Source: Ilex aquifolium (taxonomy: Eukaryota > Streptophyta > Magnoliopsida > Aquifoliales > Aquifoliaceae). Taken from it: a DNA stretch of 64,000 bases. The translations under genes were made by a program, and so were the position numbers. The stretch lies in the NCBI GenBank assembly GCA_951799425.1, contig OX637402.1, positions 19,233,844-19,297,843 of the forward strand, in the 5' to 3' direction. The notes under the pieces were generated by a model. It worked only from the letters and a program-made list of their open reading frames with translations. It was not told where the DNA came from and did no database searches. This document shows, piece after piece, positions 11,486-23,777 of this stretch. Position 1 is the first letter of the stretch, and each line of letters starts with the position of its first letter.

Positions 11486-14400
11486 GGCAAGGCCGCCAAT
11501 TCGGTGTCCAAGGCCAGTCCGGTCCACTCCAAGGACGAAGCCTATCTCCAAATCGTCATCCCCAAACGCATTGTTCTCTTTGAATCCATCAAATCCCAAC
11601 AACTCTCCAGTCTTCAATCCTTCTCCCACGATCCCATCAAGTATAACCCTAACTTTTTACTGATACTTACAGATACGTTGATTTATTTTTTATTTAATTT
11701 TTTTGAGTGTTATAGGATAACTTTGCCGGATGGGACGGTGAAGGAAGGCAAGAAGTGGATATCGACTCCATTTGATATTGCAAAGGAGATATCGAAGAGT
11801 TTGGCGTCGAATGCGTTGATTTCTTCGGTGAATGGATCGCTTTGGGACATGTCCAGGCCTTTGGAAGGCGATTGTGAGCTCAAATTGTTCACTTTTGATA
11901 GTGATGAGGGCCGTGACACCTTTTGGCACTCCAGTGCCCACATTCTCGGGCAGGTATACTCTTTCATACTACTTTTCGGGCACAGTATAGTGATGAACGT
12001 CTGAATTTTGATGGAAGTACCACTTGCACTTTGTTTGTGTTGTGAATTGTGTAGTCGGTTGAGGTGACCTACGGATGCAAATTGTGTATTGGGCCGTGCA
12101 CTACTAGAGGCGAGGTACATTTTGTTCTGCAACTAATTTCATCTACCTCTTTGTCAATTAATAATTTGTACGCGGGGACTGAAAATTGATATTTAATGGG
12201 GAGTTTGATGTGTGATTGGGCATTGTTGATATATATAGTTTTGATAGAGGAGTTGTGGTCTTTGTTGACATAATCTGTTATTGCTTACCCTTTGGTATTT
12301 AGTGTTTGATTTTTACATAATAGCAACTTTCTGGGCTCTACTGGTAAATACTGGAAAGAAAAGAGTAGATAAGGAGTGAAACGTCCCTCTTGGTCTATGA
12401 TATCTAAATGGGATTAAAATTGGATCAAACTCTTATTTAAAATTAACCCTCTTTTTATTGCTTTACATAGTTTGATTATGTTATCTGTTGTAAAATGCAA
12501 CTTATTTTAGGTTTCCATGAACTGGATAAATGCTTGTGCAGGGTTTCTATTATGATGCATTTTATGGTGACCTGGGCTTAAATGAGGATCACTTTGAACA
12601 GATTGAGTCGGCAGCGAAGAAAGCTGCGGCGGTATAACAACATTTCTATCAAGTTATTTCGATGTCATTGTCATGTTTTGCTACTATGACATAGGGTATC
12701 TTATTAATATTTATTGATTATGGCCATTGAAAGAAAGCCAGCACTTGATAGTGTTTTAATAGTGTTTCTATCACATTATCTTCCTTTAGGTATTTCTTTT
12801 TGACAAAATTGTCATGTAACTTTCGGAGAATCCAAGCTACCAGGAATTTAGGTGTTTGGAAGGCCCAAGGCTTTCAAACCAAGTAATTTCTATTGAGCTT
12901 CATGCTTTCAGGAACATTGGTGGGATTAAAGTGGTTTTTTAGAAGTGCATTTGTGGGATTAGAATTTTTTTTAATAGTGCATTGGTGGGATCATTTGGGA
13001 CAGGTTAATTTGTAGTAGATTTGTTTTTTATACTCGCGAAATATTCAATGTAAGAATGCTTGACCATGTGTCACTTGATTTCCTTTGTATTTCAGGAAAA
13101 ACAGCCTTTTGAGCGTATTGAAGTTTCAAGGGAGCAGGCTCTTGAGTTATTTTCTGAAAATAAATTCAAGGTTCATATTACATCACTTGAATTCTTTGAT
13201 CTATTAGATGGTTGTGGGTTTTCAATGTTTCGATCCCCTCCTTTTCTCTCTGCGTTTTTTATTTGACACTATAAACTTAATGAAAGGTTTTGTATATATG
13301 AAAAAATTAACCTTTATGTTTGGATTTGTTGCTATCTTAATCAGATTGAGATCATTAATGATTTACCTGAAGACAAAACTATCACGGTGTATAGATGTGG
13401 CCCTTTGGTTGATTTATGTCGTGGACCGCATATACCAAATACATCTTTTGTGAAAGCATTTGCTTGTTTAAAGGTGAGATATTAGTATGTAGCCAAATTT
13501 GGAAATATACATGTTTACTTGCAGTTATATTACAAGGGTGCCAATTATAATTTGTCAGGCTTCATCAGCCTATTGGAGGGGAAATAAAGACCGTGAGAGC
13601 TTACAAAGAGTTTATGGGATATCTTATCCAGATCAAAAACGCTTGAAGGTAATCTTCGCCTTTGTCCTTTCTCTGCTAGATGTTGTTTATTGTCCTCATA
13701 TATACTTGATTTTTTATTGTTTGGCTTTTGCTTTGCACTTCTTTTATAGCTTCTTACCTTTTAAGTTGTATTTCATGACGAACAGAAGCATCGTTGGTGA
13801 GGTTTATGTATAATGGACCATTTTTTTCAAGGACATAATATATAATCAATATGATGCAATATGGTGCATCTGTGGTTCCAAATGGCCATATTTAATTGAT
13901 GATTTTTTTTTTTGCAGGAATATATTTCTATGCTAGAAGAAGCCAAAAAATATGATCACAGAGAATTGGGTAAGAAGCAGGAGCTTTTCTTTTTTCACCC
14001 GCTTAGGTAAGTTTACTAGTTATGTACGGTTGCTTTGTGTGGTGTTTTTTAATTCTCTTTTTGTTTCTTTTGTTATTTTTTTTGGGGTGATTTTTATTTG
14101 TCATGTCTTGTATGAATTTCAGCCCTGGAAGTTGTTTTTTCCTTCCGCATGGTACTAGAGTTTGCAATAAGTTGAGAGACTTTATACGAAGGCAATACCG
14201 GGAGAGAGGATATGAAGAGGTGAACAGTTTATATCCCGAGTTGTTTTTGTACCGCACAGGTATAAGATAAGTGCCTATCAGTGCAGGTTGAGACTCCAAA
14301 TATGTACAACATGAAACTTTGGGAAACCTCTGGTCATGCTGCTAATTACAAGGAGAATATGTTTGTATTTGAGGTGAGATTTGTTGTTAGTCTTTATCAT

Positions 14401-17400
14401 TATCGTCCGCAAGTAATCCAATTGAATGGTCCACTAATGCTTATCACATATCTTGTTATAAGGAATTTAGATGATGTTGGAAAATATAAGTAAAAGAGTA
14501 GCGCTGATGGATAGATCTTTATATATCCTCACTTTTTGCTCGTCTTGCTTTTGGGTTTTGAAAGAAAACTTGTCTTTGCTGTGAGTCGAACTGGCTTGTT
14601 AACAAACAATTTAGTCATCTAGTTATTCTGATTCGTGGCTACTAGAATTGGATGCAGTTAAGGAAGATGTTATGTGACCTCATATATCTTGGACAGATGA
14701 TGAATCTGAATTGATTTGCGTTTTTACTGTTTATAATTCGCCTTTTTCCTTTTTTTTTTTTCTTTCGGGAAGGGTTTTGGTTGGTAGGTATATTGCCATT
14801 ATGTTTCTTATGATACACTGGTGTGTCTGGTTTCTGGTGTAGATTGAAAAGCAGGAGTTTGGACTCAAGCCAATGAACTGCCCAGGGCACTGTTTAATGT
14901 TTGATCATAAAGTTCGTTCATACAGGGGTGAGTTGTTTTGATCATTACTTGCATCTTTTTAATAGCCTTCAATGGGGCCCTTGTCATCTCATCTGAATTG
15001 TTTATGAGCAAATTTATGTTCTATCTAAATTTATGTTGGACTACTTAGTGGATGCTCCAAGCAACATGGTATCATGAACGTCTGAAATGGTTGATGTGAA
15101 CTGGTCAAAATCCAAATTCATCCTTGGTGTGCAACGGGCAAAAGCTAAATTAATCATCTTTTGACATTTGATATATGACTATGGAAATTGCGTCATTAAA
15201 AATTATTTTATGTTATCGAGTTGTTACCTTGAGTTCTATCTGATTCCCCATTTCATTTTTTTTGGGCAAGGACGGATGCCCTATAGAGATCTTTGGTGGT
15301 CTTTGCTTTGTAACATTAGGTGGAATTTCATTGTTCTCTGTATATTTTGACCCATCTATGAGCTGTTTACTATAAATATCACATTTCTTAGTTTCATTCA
15401 CTTGTTTGTTCCTTCGGCTTTTTGTGCCAGTTGCTTTTAAAACATTGATCTACAATTTCTTGTTACACTATGTAGAACTTCCACTTCGCCTGGCTGATTT
15501 TGGAGTCTTGCATCGGAATGAGGCCAGTGGTGCACTTACTGGATTAACTCGTGTCAGGAGATTTCAGCAGGTACCATTTCAGCTGCAATGGCTCACAAAA
15601 ATTATAATTTGTGGATAGATTTTGGGATAGGTCATCACAATTTTACATTATGGACCTATCTGTCTTGTCAAAACTTATGCCCTTGCGATACCGTGCTGTA
15701 AATTTTGGTGCTTACACCAGCAATTGTGATCGTATTAGCTGCAGCAATGTGATTGTTTTCGTTGAACCTCAAGAGTTAATATTAAAGTTCCTTATTGTTA
15801 GTGTTGACTGAACACCTCAGTAGAACTTCGTTTCAATCATTAACTAGATGAATTCTGTTTTGTGGCTGGTTGAGGCTGTTCTCTTTCTGACACTACAGTG
15901 TTGATACAGGATGATGCTCATATTTTCTGCAGGGAGTCCCAGGTCAGATGAATTTTATGGACGTGTATCTAACTCAAACGTGTACAATTTTCCTTCTTTT
16001 GAATGCTTGTTTGACTACTTCTCTTAATATTCCAGGTAAAAGATGAAGTCAAGAGTGTGTTGGAATTCATCAAGTACGTGTATGATATATTTGGGTTCAC
16101 GTTTGACCTGAAGCTATCGACGGTATGGGAATTTGGTCCCTATTTGTCCTTTTATGTTATATGTAGTAATGTTGATTTCCCATGGATAAGTGGCTTGATC
16201 TTCTATTGATATGCTCTGCACAAGAGTGCTTTGTGTTATCTGTTCTATATGCATAATTGGTTGCTTGGTAGTTGGTACATATTTTCTCTTATATCTGTTA
16301 TTGTAAGGCCTCATAAGCAGTGCAGATGCTTCCCCCAATTGACTTTGTTTCTATTTGCCCGGGGACAAGCCAAGTTTTCTTATTTGTTTGGCTAGTTGTT
16401 AACATATTTAATGTACACCAAAATGATGTTGGGCTTTCTCTGCTCTTATTTATCATGCAAAAACCCTCATACAGATTGCAGGATTGTATTATTGGTTGTC
16501 ATGCTATGGTTGGATGGCCCTAAAGTATAACATTGATTAAGTACGCTCTAGTGTTTATCTTGTTCCATCCTCTTGTCATGTTTCAGTATACAATTCAGCG
16601 AAAGCTATAGACCCTTTCCCTTTTTGGCATGCGCAGTTTGTTTTGCCTGAGTTATACTTCCTTTTGTTTGAGTCCTGTTTCTTTGTTATATGCAACATCT
16701 TTGATGTAGAAAACTGAAGGAGAATATTTTAAATGTTTTGTCCTATTATGTGTTTTGTATTACAGAGGCCAGAGAAATATCTTGGAGACTTGGCAACATG
16801 GGAAAAGGCTGAAGCTGCTCTTACAGAAGCATTGAATGAGTCTGGCAATCCATGGCAGGTTAAAGACTTGTGTTTTATCCCTTTATATACGAAACTGTTT
16901 CTTCCCTTCTTGTTTCAAGAATTCAAGTTTGTGGATAGGACTTGTGATATAAGGATATAATTCGTATGTAGGAGTACCCTGTTGACTTTTCAGCAGTGTT
17001 TTTTTGGCTGTAGAGCTTTGGTGTATTGTTTGTTCTTTTCTAACTGAAGTGGTGGATTTCTGAGCTTCTCCCTTTTGATTAAGTAAAAGGTGTATCTTTT
17101 CTGAAGCATAGGTGCTGATTTTTTCTTGTTAGTTAATTAACTGATAAGCTATTCTTTCATTTGGGTGGTGCTCCTGATTAGAAATGCTACTCGATTATTT
17201 TTTGGTACCATAACATATTCTTGTCTCACGTGCTGAGCAATTTTTCAGATAAATGAAGGTGATGGGGCATTTTATGGGCCAAAGATTGATATCAGTGTTT
17301 CTGATGCAATGAAAAGGAAATTCCAGTGTGCCACACTACAGGTTAACTGGTTACCTTTTTTTTTTCCTTCTTTTTCCCTTTGTAATAGACTGATTTGTAT

Positions 17401-20400
17401 CACAGTATTATCACCTAATGATTAATATTTGTTATTACAGCTGGACTTCCAACTTCCTGCTCGTTTTGACTTAACATATTCAGCGGAAGATGAAAGTAAG
17501 AGGGAGAGACCTGTTATGATACACAGAGCCATACTAGGCTCTGTTGAACGTATGTTTGCTATACTTTTGGAGCACTACAAGGGGAAATGGCCTTTCTGGC
17601 TTAGTCCACGTCAAGCCATTGTTTGCCCAGTGTCTGACAAATCACAAAAATATGCAGAAAAGGTTGTTTATCTTTATATGCTTCTGTTTGTATTTTTTTA
17701 CTGTTCTGTGACTTGATTATTTATTGTTTACTTCGTTCTAATTTGAGTGATATGCATGTTGTAGGGGTACTGCTGATATGTTACTTTGTCCTTTTTGATT
17801 TTTTGTTTTTGATTGTTTTTCCTTTTTTTTTTTTTGGGGGGGGGGATTGAATATTGATATTTTATTGGTGATGTTCATTTACTTCTTGTCTAACCTCATT
17901 TGAAATGGATATCATGCCTCTATGCCCAGTAAGTTTGAACTGCTGCATTGTTAATCACCATGTTGGGTTATTTTATTGGATATGCAGTATTGCCTCTTTG
18001 AGGATCAGGTGTGTCTATATTTGGAAGTAAACGGAGACCAGCTTATTTTACTGAATTTGGATTAAGAATGCTTTATTCTTTTTTCACTTGCAGAATCAGA
18101 GGTCTAGGGACATCATTTTTCTCGTGTTTAACTTTTGCAGGTACAAGAAAAAATTTATAGTGCTGGTTATCATGTCGATATTGATGCATCTGACAGAACA
18201 ATCCAGAAAAAGGTATTCAATACTCTCTTCAGAACCTAGTTTTAAGAAGCATTTTTCTTATAATTTTAGCCAGATATGCTTGCCTTTGTTTACTGTGCCA
18301 TTCATTTGTGTTTTTTTAATATGAAACAGAACTATTATTAAAAATTTAAAAAGTGAGTTACAAAAGGCATGTCTGAGGTGGACAAGATCCCAACCAAAGA
18401 CACATTGAAACAGAAAACCATGAACATAAAAAACATGGGCAGTAGGCTCAGCAAAACAGAACAGCTATCCGCAAGAGGCTGTCCAACTCATGGTTCAAGG
18501 TCGCGGTATCGGCCCTTGACTCGGGGGCCACTGAGACACATAGGTCGCGGCGTTGCGGTGCGGTATCAACCGATATGTCCAAAACACTGTATAGAAGGCT
18601 CAAAAAAATTTGAAAAAATTGTAATAAATGTAAACATCATCATCAATTCATCATATCCTTAAAAGACATTATTTACCACATTAATCATTGCAAAAAAGAA
18701 TAATAAGGATGCTACCGAAAAATATTTATTATCATCTATATTCAAGGTTAATATAATTTAATTTGTAATTTTTAAAAATTAAAAAAAAAATAAGTGTATA
18801 TATATGGTTAACTTAACAACTTTAAAAATGAAAATCTATTTATAAAAAAATTCTTCATTTAATTATTTATTATGTATCTAATTAGATCAATTATATGTAT
18901 ATGTAGGATGATTATATGTATTTTTTTCATTATGTACATTTAATTATTAAATCATCAATACATATACAAAAACAAACTTTAGAAGTTAAGTTCTAATTAG
19001 ATTATATGATAAATACTAAAAATTATATAATTAAAAAAATTGGACCAAAACCGCAAAAACAAAAAGAAGGGGGGGGGGGGGGGGAATAAAATTTTGGGTC
19101 TCATAAGGCCAAAGCCTCATGTATTTTGACCCAAAGCCTCATGTATTTTGACCCAAAGCCTATCTCTTCAACTCTCAGACTTTGACCATAAAACATGCGA
19201 GAGAGAGAGAGAGCACATAGGCGATGGGTCCTTGCTCCTCGAGACTCATCGTGAAGGCTGGGTCTTCTGCTACTCGAGTAGTCCGATCGTCGAGCAGCCT
19301 AGGGTTTCTACAATTGATCTGAAATGTTGATCGATGATGTTGGGTGACTTGGGTCCTCTGCTACTGCGAAGAAGAAGAAGGAAAGTAAGAACAAATAGTA
19401 GGAAAGGGTCTCTGATTAGGAAGATTTATCACAATTTTTCAGATTTGTGTTCAATTTTATTCTAACTTCCTTGTTTTGTTTTTATGATAAAAATGGTCTG
19501 ATTTAGAGTTCAATTTCTTATTTTTTTTGCCTTTTTTTTTTTTGGCGTTTTCTTTGTTGCTTGAAAGTTGGTAAACGATTCTGTGCGTATTAGTTCGATT
19601 CGAAAGTGAATCGGCCGAGTTGGACCGAGTTGAATTCGAGTTTGTACAAGTTGGACCGAGTTGACTCGAGTCAGAACCGATTCATGGTAGACTCATGATA
19701 GTCTTGTATCGTGTATCGTTATCGGATCGATGCCTGCCGAGGCGAATACGACTCGGCCGAGTTTTATCCCGACTCGGCCGATACTTTGAACCTTGGTCCA
19801 ACTCGATGTAATACAAAAGAGAGAGACATTGTCAAACTCCTTAGTCATAGAAGACCAAAAAAAGCTAGAAAGTGTATTCTTTCCCAAAGACCTTCAATCT
19901 CCTCTGACTTATCCTCAAAATAGCACAATACCACAAAATTCTCCACCTCCTATTCATTCCTTCCCCCATAACATCCAAATCAATTATAGATAAAATAGAT
20001 CTCGGTGGCACCCAAGTGATACCCACATTAAAAAAACAACTTATTCCAAAGCGATAGCACAACAGGGCAATGTAAGAAAGATAATCCACGCTTTCACTAT
20101 CATTGTTGCACATAACACACCATATCTATCATTCTTGCATATAACACACCATAGCGGTAAAAAACAAAAGTTAGGTCTTTTTCTTTGAAGTATCATTAGT
20201 GTTAATCTTACCGTGAACAATAATTCATACACAAATTTGCACATTTAAAGGCACTTTAGCTTCCCAAATAACTCTCGATGGATGAAATAAAGGAATAGAA
20301 GGATCATCAATAAGAGACTCAAAGTAAGATTTACATGACAAAGCACCAGAAGAATCAACAGTCCAAACGTCCACCCTATCATGAGTGACAAAAACACTAT

Positions 20401-23400
20401 CAAGTAAAGAAAGAACACTATCATTCATTTGTGTTTTATACAATATTTTGGGTGTCTTATTATGCTATTCTGTTTGGATTGTGAATCAATTTTATTTCAG
20501 ATGCTGACTGCATCTCTATTGGTTATCTGATAACATTATTTCATTTATCTTATGCATCTTTTGCTTTCATTATTAAATTTTAAGTACAGCTTTAGCAAGA
20601 ATGGTTTTTGCAGTTATGTATTCTTTGATTTGAGATAGCCATTTGTTAAATTTTTAAGTTTTGTTAATTACATTTCAACACATACTCATATTTTAGCAAT
20701 AGATACGGTCTAAAGATGTGTCGGACATGTTAGCAAAGGAGTGTCGGACACGTTACCAAAGGAGTGTCGGACACGTTACCAAAAGAGTGTCGGGCACGTG
20801 CCCAAAAGTAAAACTTCATCTTTTAATGATGGACACAGATAGGGATGGCAGCGGACCGAAGCGGGGGCGGGGGGTGTAGTCTCCATCTTCGTACCCGCTT
20901 AAAAAAATTGTGTCCATCCCCAGTCTACCCCGGTTAACGGGTATAGTTTTCATCCCCATCCCCGTCCATAGGTAAATTTGTAATCCCCGCGTCCTGCCTT
21001 CACCCCCCGTCCACCTTACCCACCCAAGTCCAAGCCCAAGCCCAAGTCAACATAATCCATAATTTTAAATAAATCTAACATTTTAAATAATCCAACATAA
21101 TTATAGAATATCATAACATAATTAAAAGATTGTCATCTACAACATAATCCAATATAATATAATTAAAACTTTATCTATAACATAATCCAACATAATATAA
21201 TTAAAAGCTTGTCTCTCATGTAAATCCAACACAAAACCATGCAACACAATATAATGTAATATAACATAATCCAACATAAAAAAATATAAAAACACAAAGA
21301 TCTACACTTTTACAAGTCAAAAACATGAAAAAAAAAATCAAAAAACAAAAAAAAATTCAAAAAAAAATATATTCAACAATATGTAGATTTGTATTCACAA
21401 TAACATGTGTATATATATTAAAATAATAATAATAATAATAACGGGTAAAGTGGGGTGGGGTGGGGTGGGGTGGGGTGGGGTGGGGCGGGGCGGGGAGGGG
21501 TGGGGTGGAGGCGGGGCCATGGTAAGTGTCAGTTCATCCCCGCCTTCATTCCAGCACGGGTTTATAGCGGATTTCCGTATACGTCCACCGTCCAATACGT
21601 ATAGTCCATCCCTGGTCCAAATTGGACGAATATCCATTTTTTACCCAGTCCAATGCCATCCCTAGACACAGATAAAAGAGTATCTGACATTTGTGTGAGA
21701 AATGGCAGTGTCGTCTCTGACATGGATACGTCATCTTCATTCGTGAGGGTGTCGTGCTTCTTAGGCAGACTAGTTCCCCCACCGACCATCTGTATATATC
21801 TAAATACTTCTACTCCTTACTACTTACCAAACTTGGTAAGAAAATCCTGAAATTCTATCCTAATGAATACCTAAGTGCAGGTCAATGTACCAAAAAAAGC
21901 CCAGCTTGATGTAAAGCACCAACCGCAGTCAACCTCTAATTTCATTACATTAAATTTTCAAAAGTTGTTTGACACATCTGATGTATGATATACTGATGCA
22001 TGACCAGCTGCAATCTAATCCCAACTCTTGGACTTCATTGTGTCTACAAATAAAATCTCCTATGCACTGATTGATGTTTGAACTCATTCCCCCAACCCCA
22101 ACCCCAACCCCAACCATGTCCCTGATATTAAGTTAGCTAACCTTTGTTTTCCATTTCTTCTGTCGAGTTCTCATTCACTATTCATCTTGATGTTAATGTA
22201 TAGTTGATACATAAGCATTGCCTTGATACTGATTATTCCTTTCCCTGCAGGTACGAGAAGCTCAATTGGCACAGTACAACTACATTTTGGTAGTTGGTGA
22301 GCAAGAAGCCAACACTGGACAGGTTTTAGTTCTTCCTGTATACTTTTTTTTTAACAGTCCCGTATACTTGAATATTGAGAGTGTGCACTATTGCTTTTAT
22401 ATGCTCTTTGGCATTCAAAAATATGAGGTTTTGTGTGTTCATGGTCCATGCATACAAAGCATCCAACCCAGCAGAACAAGAGTCTTGTGGTAGATAATTC
22501 ATGTTTTTTTTTTGGGAGGGAGAGGGGGGAAGGGGGCTTGAACCCTTAACCTCAAGAAGTTAAAGCCTTCACAAGGTAAGGAGTACCATTAGACCAAAGG
22601 CCCATCAAATTTTTTAAATTCATGTCAAAGAGCTAGTTGACCTTATAAGGTGTTTGGCCTTCTAAAAAAGGGAAAAAAGTGCCAATGACAAAGATGTGGG
22701 AGCATGTAATATGTTGAGGAATTTAAAAAATTTGATGGGAAAAACGAACGAAATAAAAAAGCAAAGAAACTAATATTTGTGGACATGGACATGAATATTT
22801 AGGCATAGTTGCCAAAATCAAGTTGGACATGATCTGATTCACGATTCAAGCAAACCTTGAAGGAATTTTATGGGCATTGATTTTGGGCAAAAATTGTTGT
22901 CTAATTGAGGCTGAATTTCATTAATTGACCCGTTTCTGATTTCTTTTTTACCACATTCTTTCTTGTTTTTCTGAGAAAACTAGAACACAGCTTCTAAGAG
23001 TGTTTAGAGGGGAAGTAATCAATACACTTGCATGATTTGTTATTCTTTTGGGTTGTTCTAGTCTTGACTAGTCCCAGAACATAGTTTTTATGTCTTAATT
23101 AAGGGTTTTGGCCGGATGAAAGGAGTAAATATGGAGTTGTGTTATTGTCCCAACTTTTGGGACCTTGACTTTGGTTTTTGGTATAATGGATGTATATTTT
23201 TGCATTCCATTGATCAATTTACTATATGTTGTCATTTGTTGTAAGTAAATAGATTTGAATAGATAATTTACGGGTAAAGAAAATCAGTGGGATTTAGACC
23301 CAAATCCTCTTGCCATGAAAACAAGAATGGCAAGAGCGTGATCGTGCTATTTATTTCATGTTGGAAAAGATTATATGTTCTTATTTTCTTCAGAAACCCA

Positions 23401-23777
23401 GCTATAATCTTTTAAGGTGTTAAACGTAATATGATTGTGATTGGAGCTCAATATATTTATTCTAGTCATGGCAACTATGTTGTATCTATCTTTTACAATT
23501 TGTAGATTTACTTTGGATGGGCCATTAATCTCTCTTAGTGACAATGCTCACTTTCTTGTTTCATAACCTAATCATGTCTTGATCCTTTTAATGATATTCT
23601 CATTGGTTTAGTCTAATTTTTTATATGGATCTAATTCCTGAAAGATTTGCCTTTCCTATCTAACAAATTTAATGTTTCCAGGTAAGTGTGCGTGTAAGAG
23701 ACAAGGAAAACCATTCAGTTATGAGTGTTGATGATCTGATTACACACTTCGACAAGGAAATTGCAGCTTTTCATTAG
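11357..23777 (+). CDS. THRRS: Threonyl-tRNA synthetase, dual-targeted, 20 exons
   Basis: Exons: 11357-11640, 11716-11953, 12055-12114, 12542-12631, 13096-13170, 13345-13473, 13559-13648, 13918-14006, 14123-14219, 14287-14373, 14843-14927, 15476-15570, 15910-15942, 16036-16122, 16766-16858, 17249-17341, 17441-17662, 18141-18212, 22251-22322 and 23682-23777. All junctions are GT-AG and keep frame. The product is 728 aa from the first ATG or 686 aa from the second (11483). Numbering from the second: TGS domain about 53-115; editing domain with H124, H128, C232 and H236; class II catalytic core with zinc ligands C384, H435 and H561; motif-2 R413; motif-3 R570; then an anticodon-binding domain. 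It attaches threonine to tRNA-Thr and clears mischarged serine. No key residue is missing. Confidence 0.97.
11362..11418 (+). promoter_or_regulatory. 18-codon overlapping uORF between the two starts
   Basis: An out-of-frame ATG at 11362 (TCTATG-like weak context) runs 18 codons to TAA at 11416-11418, before the second synthetase start. Ribosomes skipping the first ATG could translate it and re-initiate at 11483. Seen directly; function is inferred. Confidence 0.4.
18315..20421 (-). mobile_element. 5'-truncated LINE in synthetase intron 18, with 16-bp target duplication
   Basis: Flanked by a perfect 16-bp duplication CATTCATTTGTGTTTT (18299-18314 and 20422-20437). A poly-A tail follows on the minus strand next to the left copy (T-run at 18311-18317). 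The minus strand at about 19805-20421 encodes the C-terminal zinc-binding domain of plant LINE reverse transcriptase in broken frames, including [19 protein letters not shown] and an RRWRILWY block. Its 3' UTR continues at 18318-18480, beyond a nested insertion. The element has lost everything upstream of the RT C-terminus. Confidence 0.88.
18490..19795. mobile_element. Non-autonomous Mutator-like element nested in the LINE
   Basis: An exact 9-bp duplication GTCCAACTC (18481-18489 and 19796-19804) brackets the element and joins the two LINE halves seamlessly. The ends are imperfect inverted repeats (ATGGTTCAAGG...GTATCGGCC at the left; GGCCGATACTTTGAACCTTG at the right). The right end is full of ACTCGGCCGAGT-type subterminal words. 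The 9-bp duplication indicates a Mutator-like element. The interior has a 16-G run (19069-19084), a GA repeat and a 5'-leader-like segment around 19200-19400 that may be captured gene sequence. No transposase is present. Confidence 0.8.
20700..20800 (+). repeat. Short tandem repeat, about 24-bp unit
   Basis: Three to four diverged copies of AAAGGAGTGTCGGACACGTT with ACC spacers, beside the hAT MITE. The surrounding GTGTCGG/GACAC words continue on the other side of that insertion (21673-21760), so the repeat region predates it. Confidence 0.6.
20840..21664. mobile_element. hAT MITE with 8-bp target duplication
   Basis: Terminal inverted repeats TAGGGATGGCA and TGCCATCCCTA, flanked by the exact 8-bp duplication GACACAGA (20832-20839 and 21665-21672). 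An 8-bp duplication and this terminus define a hAT element. It is 825 bp and non-coding, with GGGCGGGG/CCCCGCC-rich subterminal regions and a (TGGGG)n array at about 21450-21515. It lies inside intron 18 of the synthetase gene. Confidence 0.9.
22505..22616 (-). mobile_element. tRNA-derived SINE, family B, in synthetase intron 19
   Basis: A 112-bp element between 9-bp duplications AATTCATGT (22496-22504 and 22617-22625). On the minus strand it has a pol III A box (TGGTCTAATGG), a B box (GGTTCAAGCCC) and a 3' A tail next to the left duplication. Its sequence differs from the five family-A copies. Confidence 0.85.

Noticed and set aside
11360-11629. Minus-strand Trp-rich frame opposite synthetase exon 1
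   Set aside because: Antisense of the CCN (poly-Pro) microsatellite and coding exon.
21405-21665. Gly/Trp-rich open frame
   Set aside because: Product of the (TGGGG)n array in the hAT MITE.
22505-22616. Possible tRNA gene (A and B boxes)
   Set aside because: No cloverleaf can be formed, and the unit has an A tail and target duplications, so it is a SINE.
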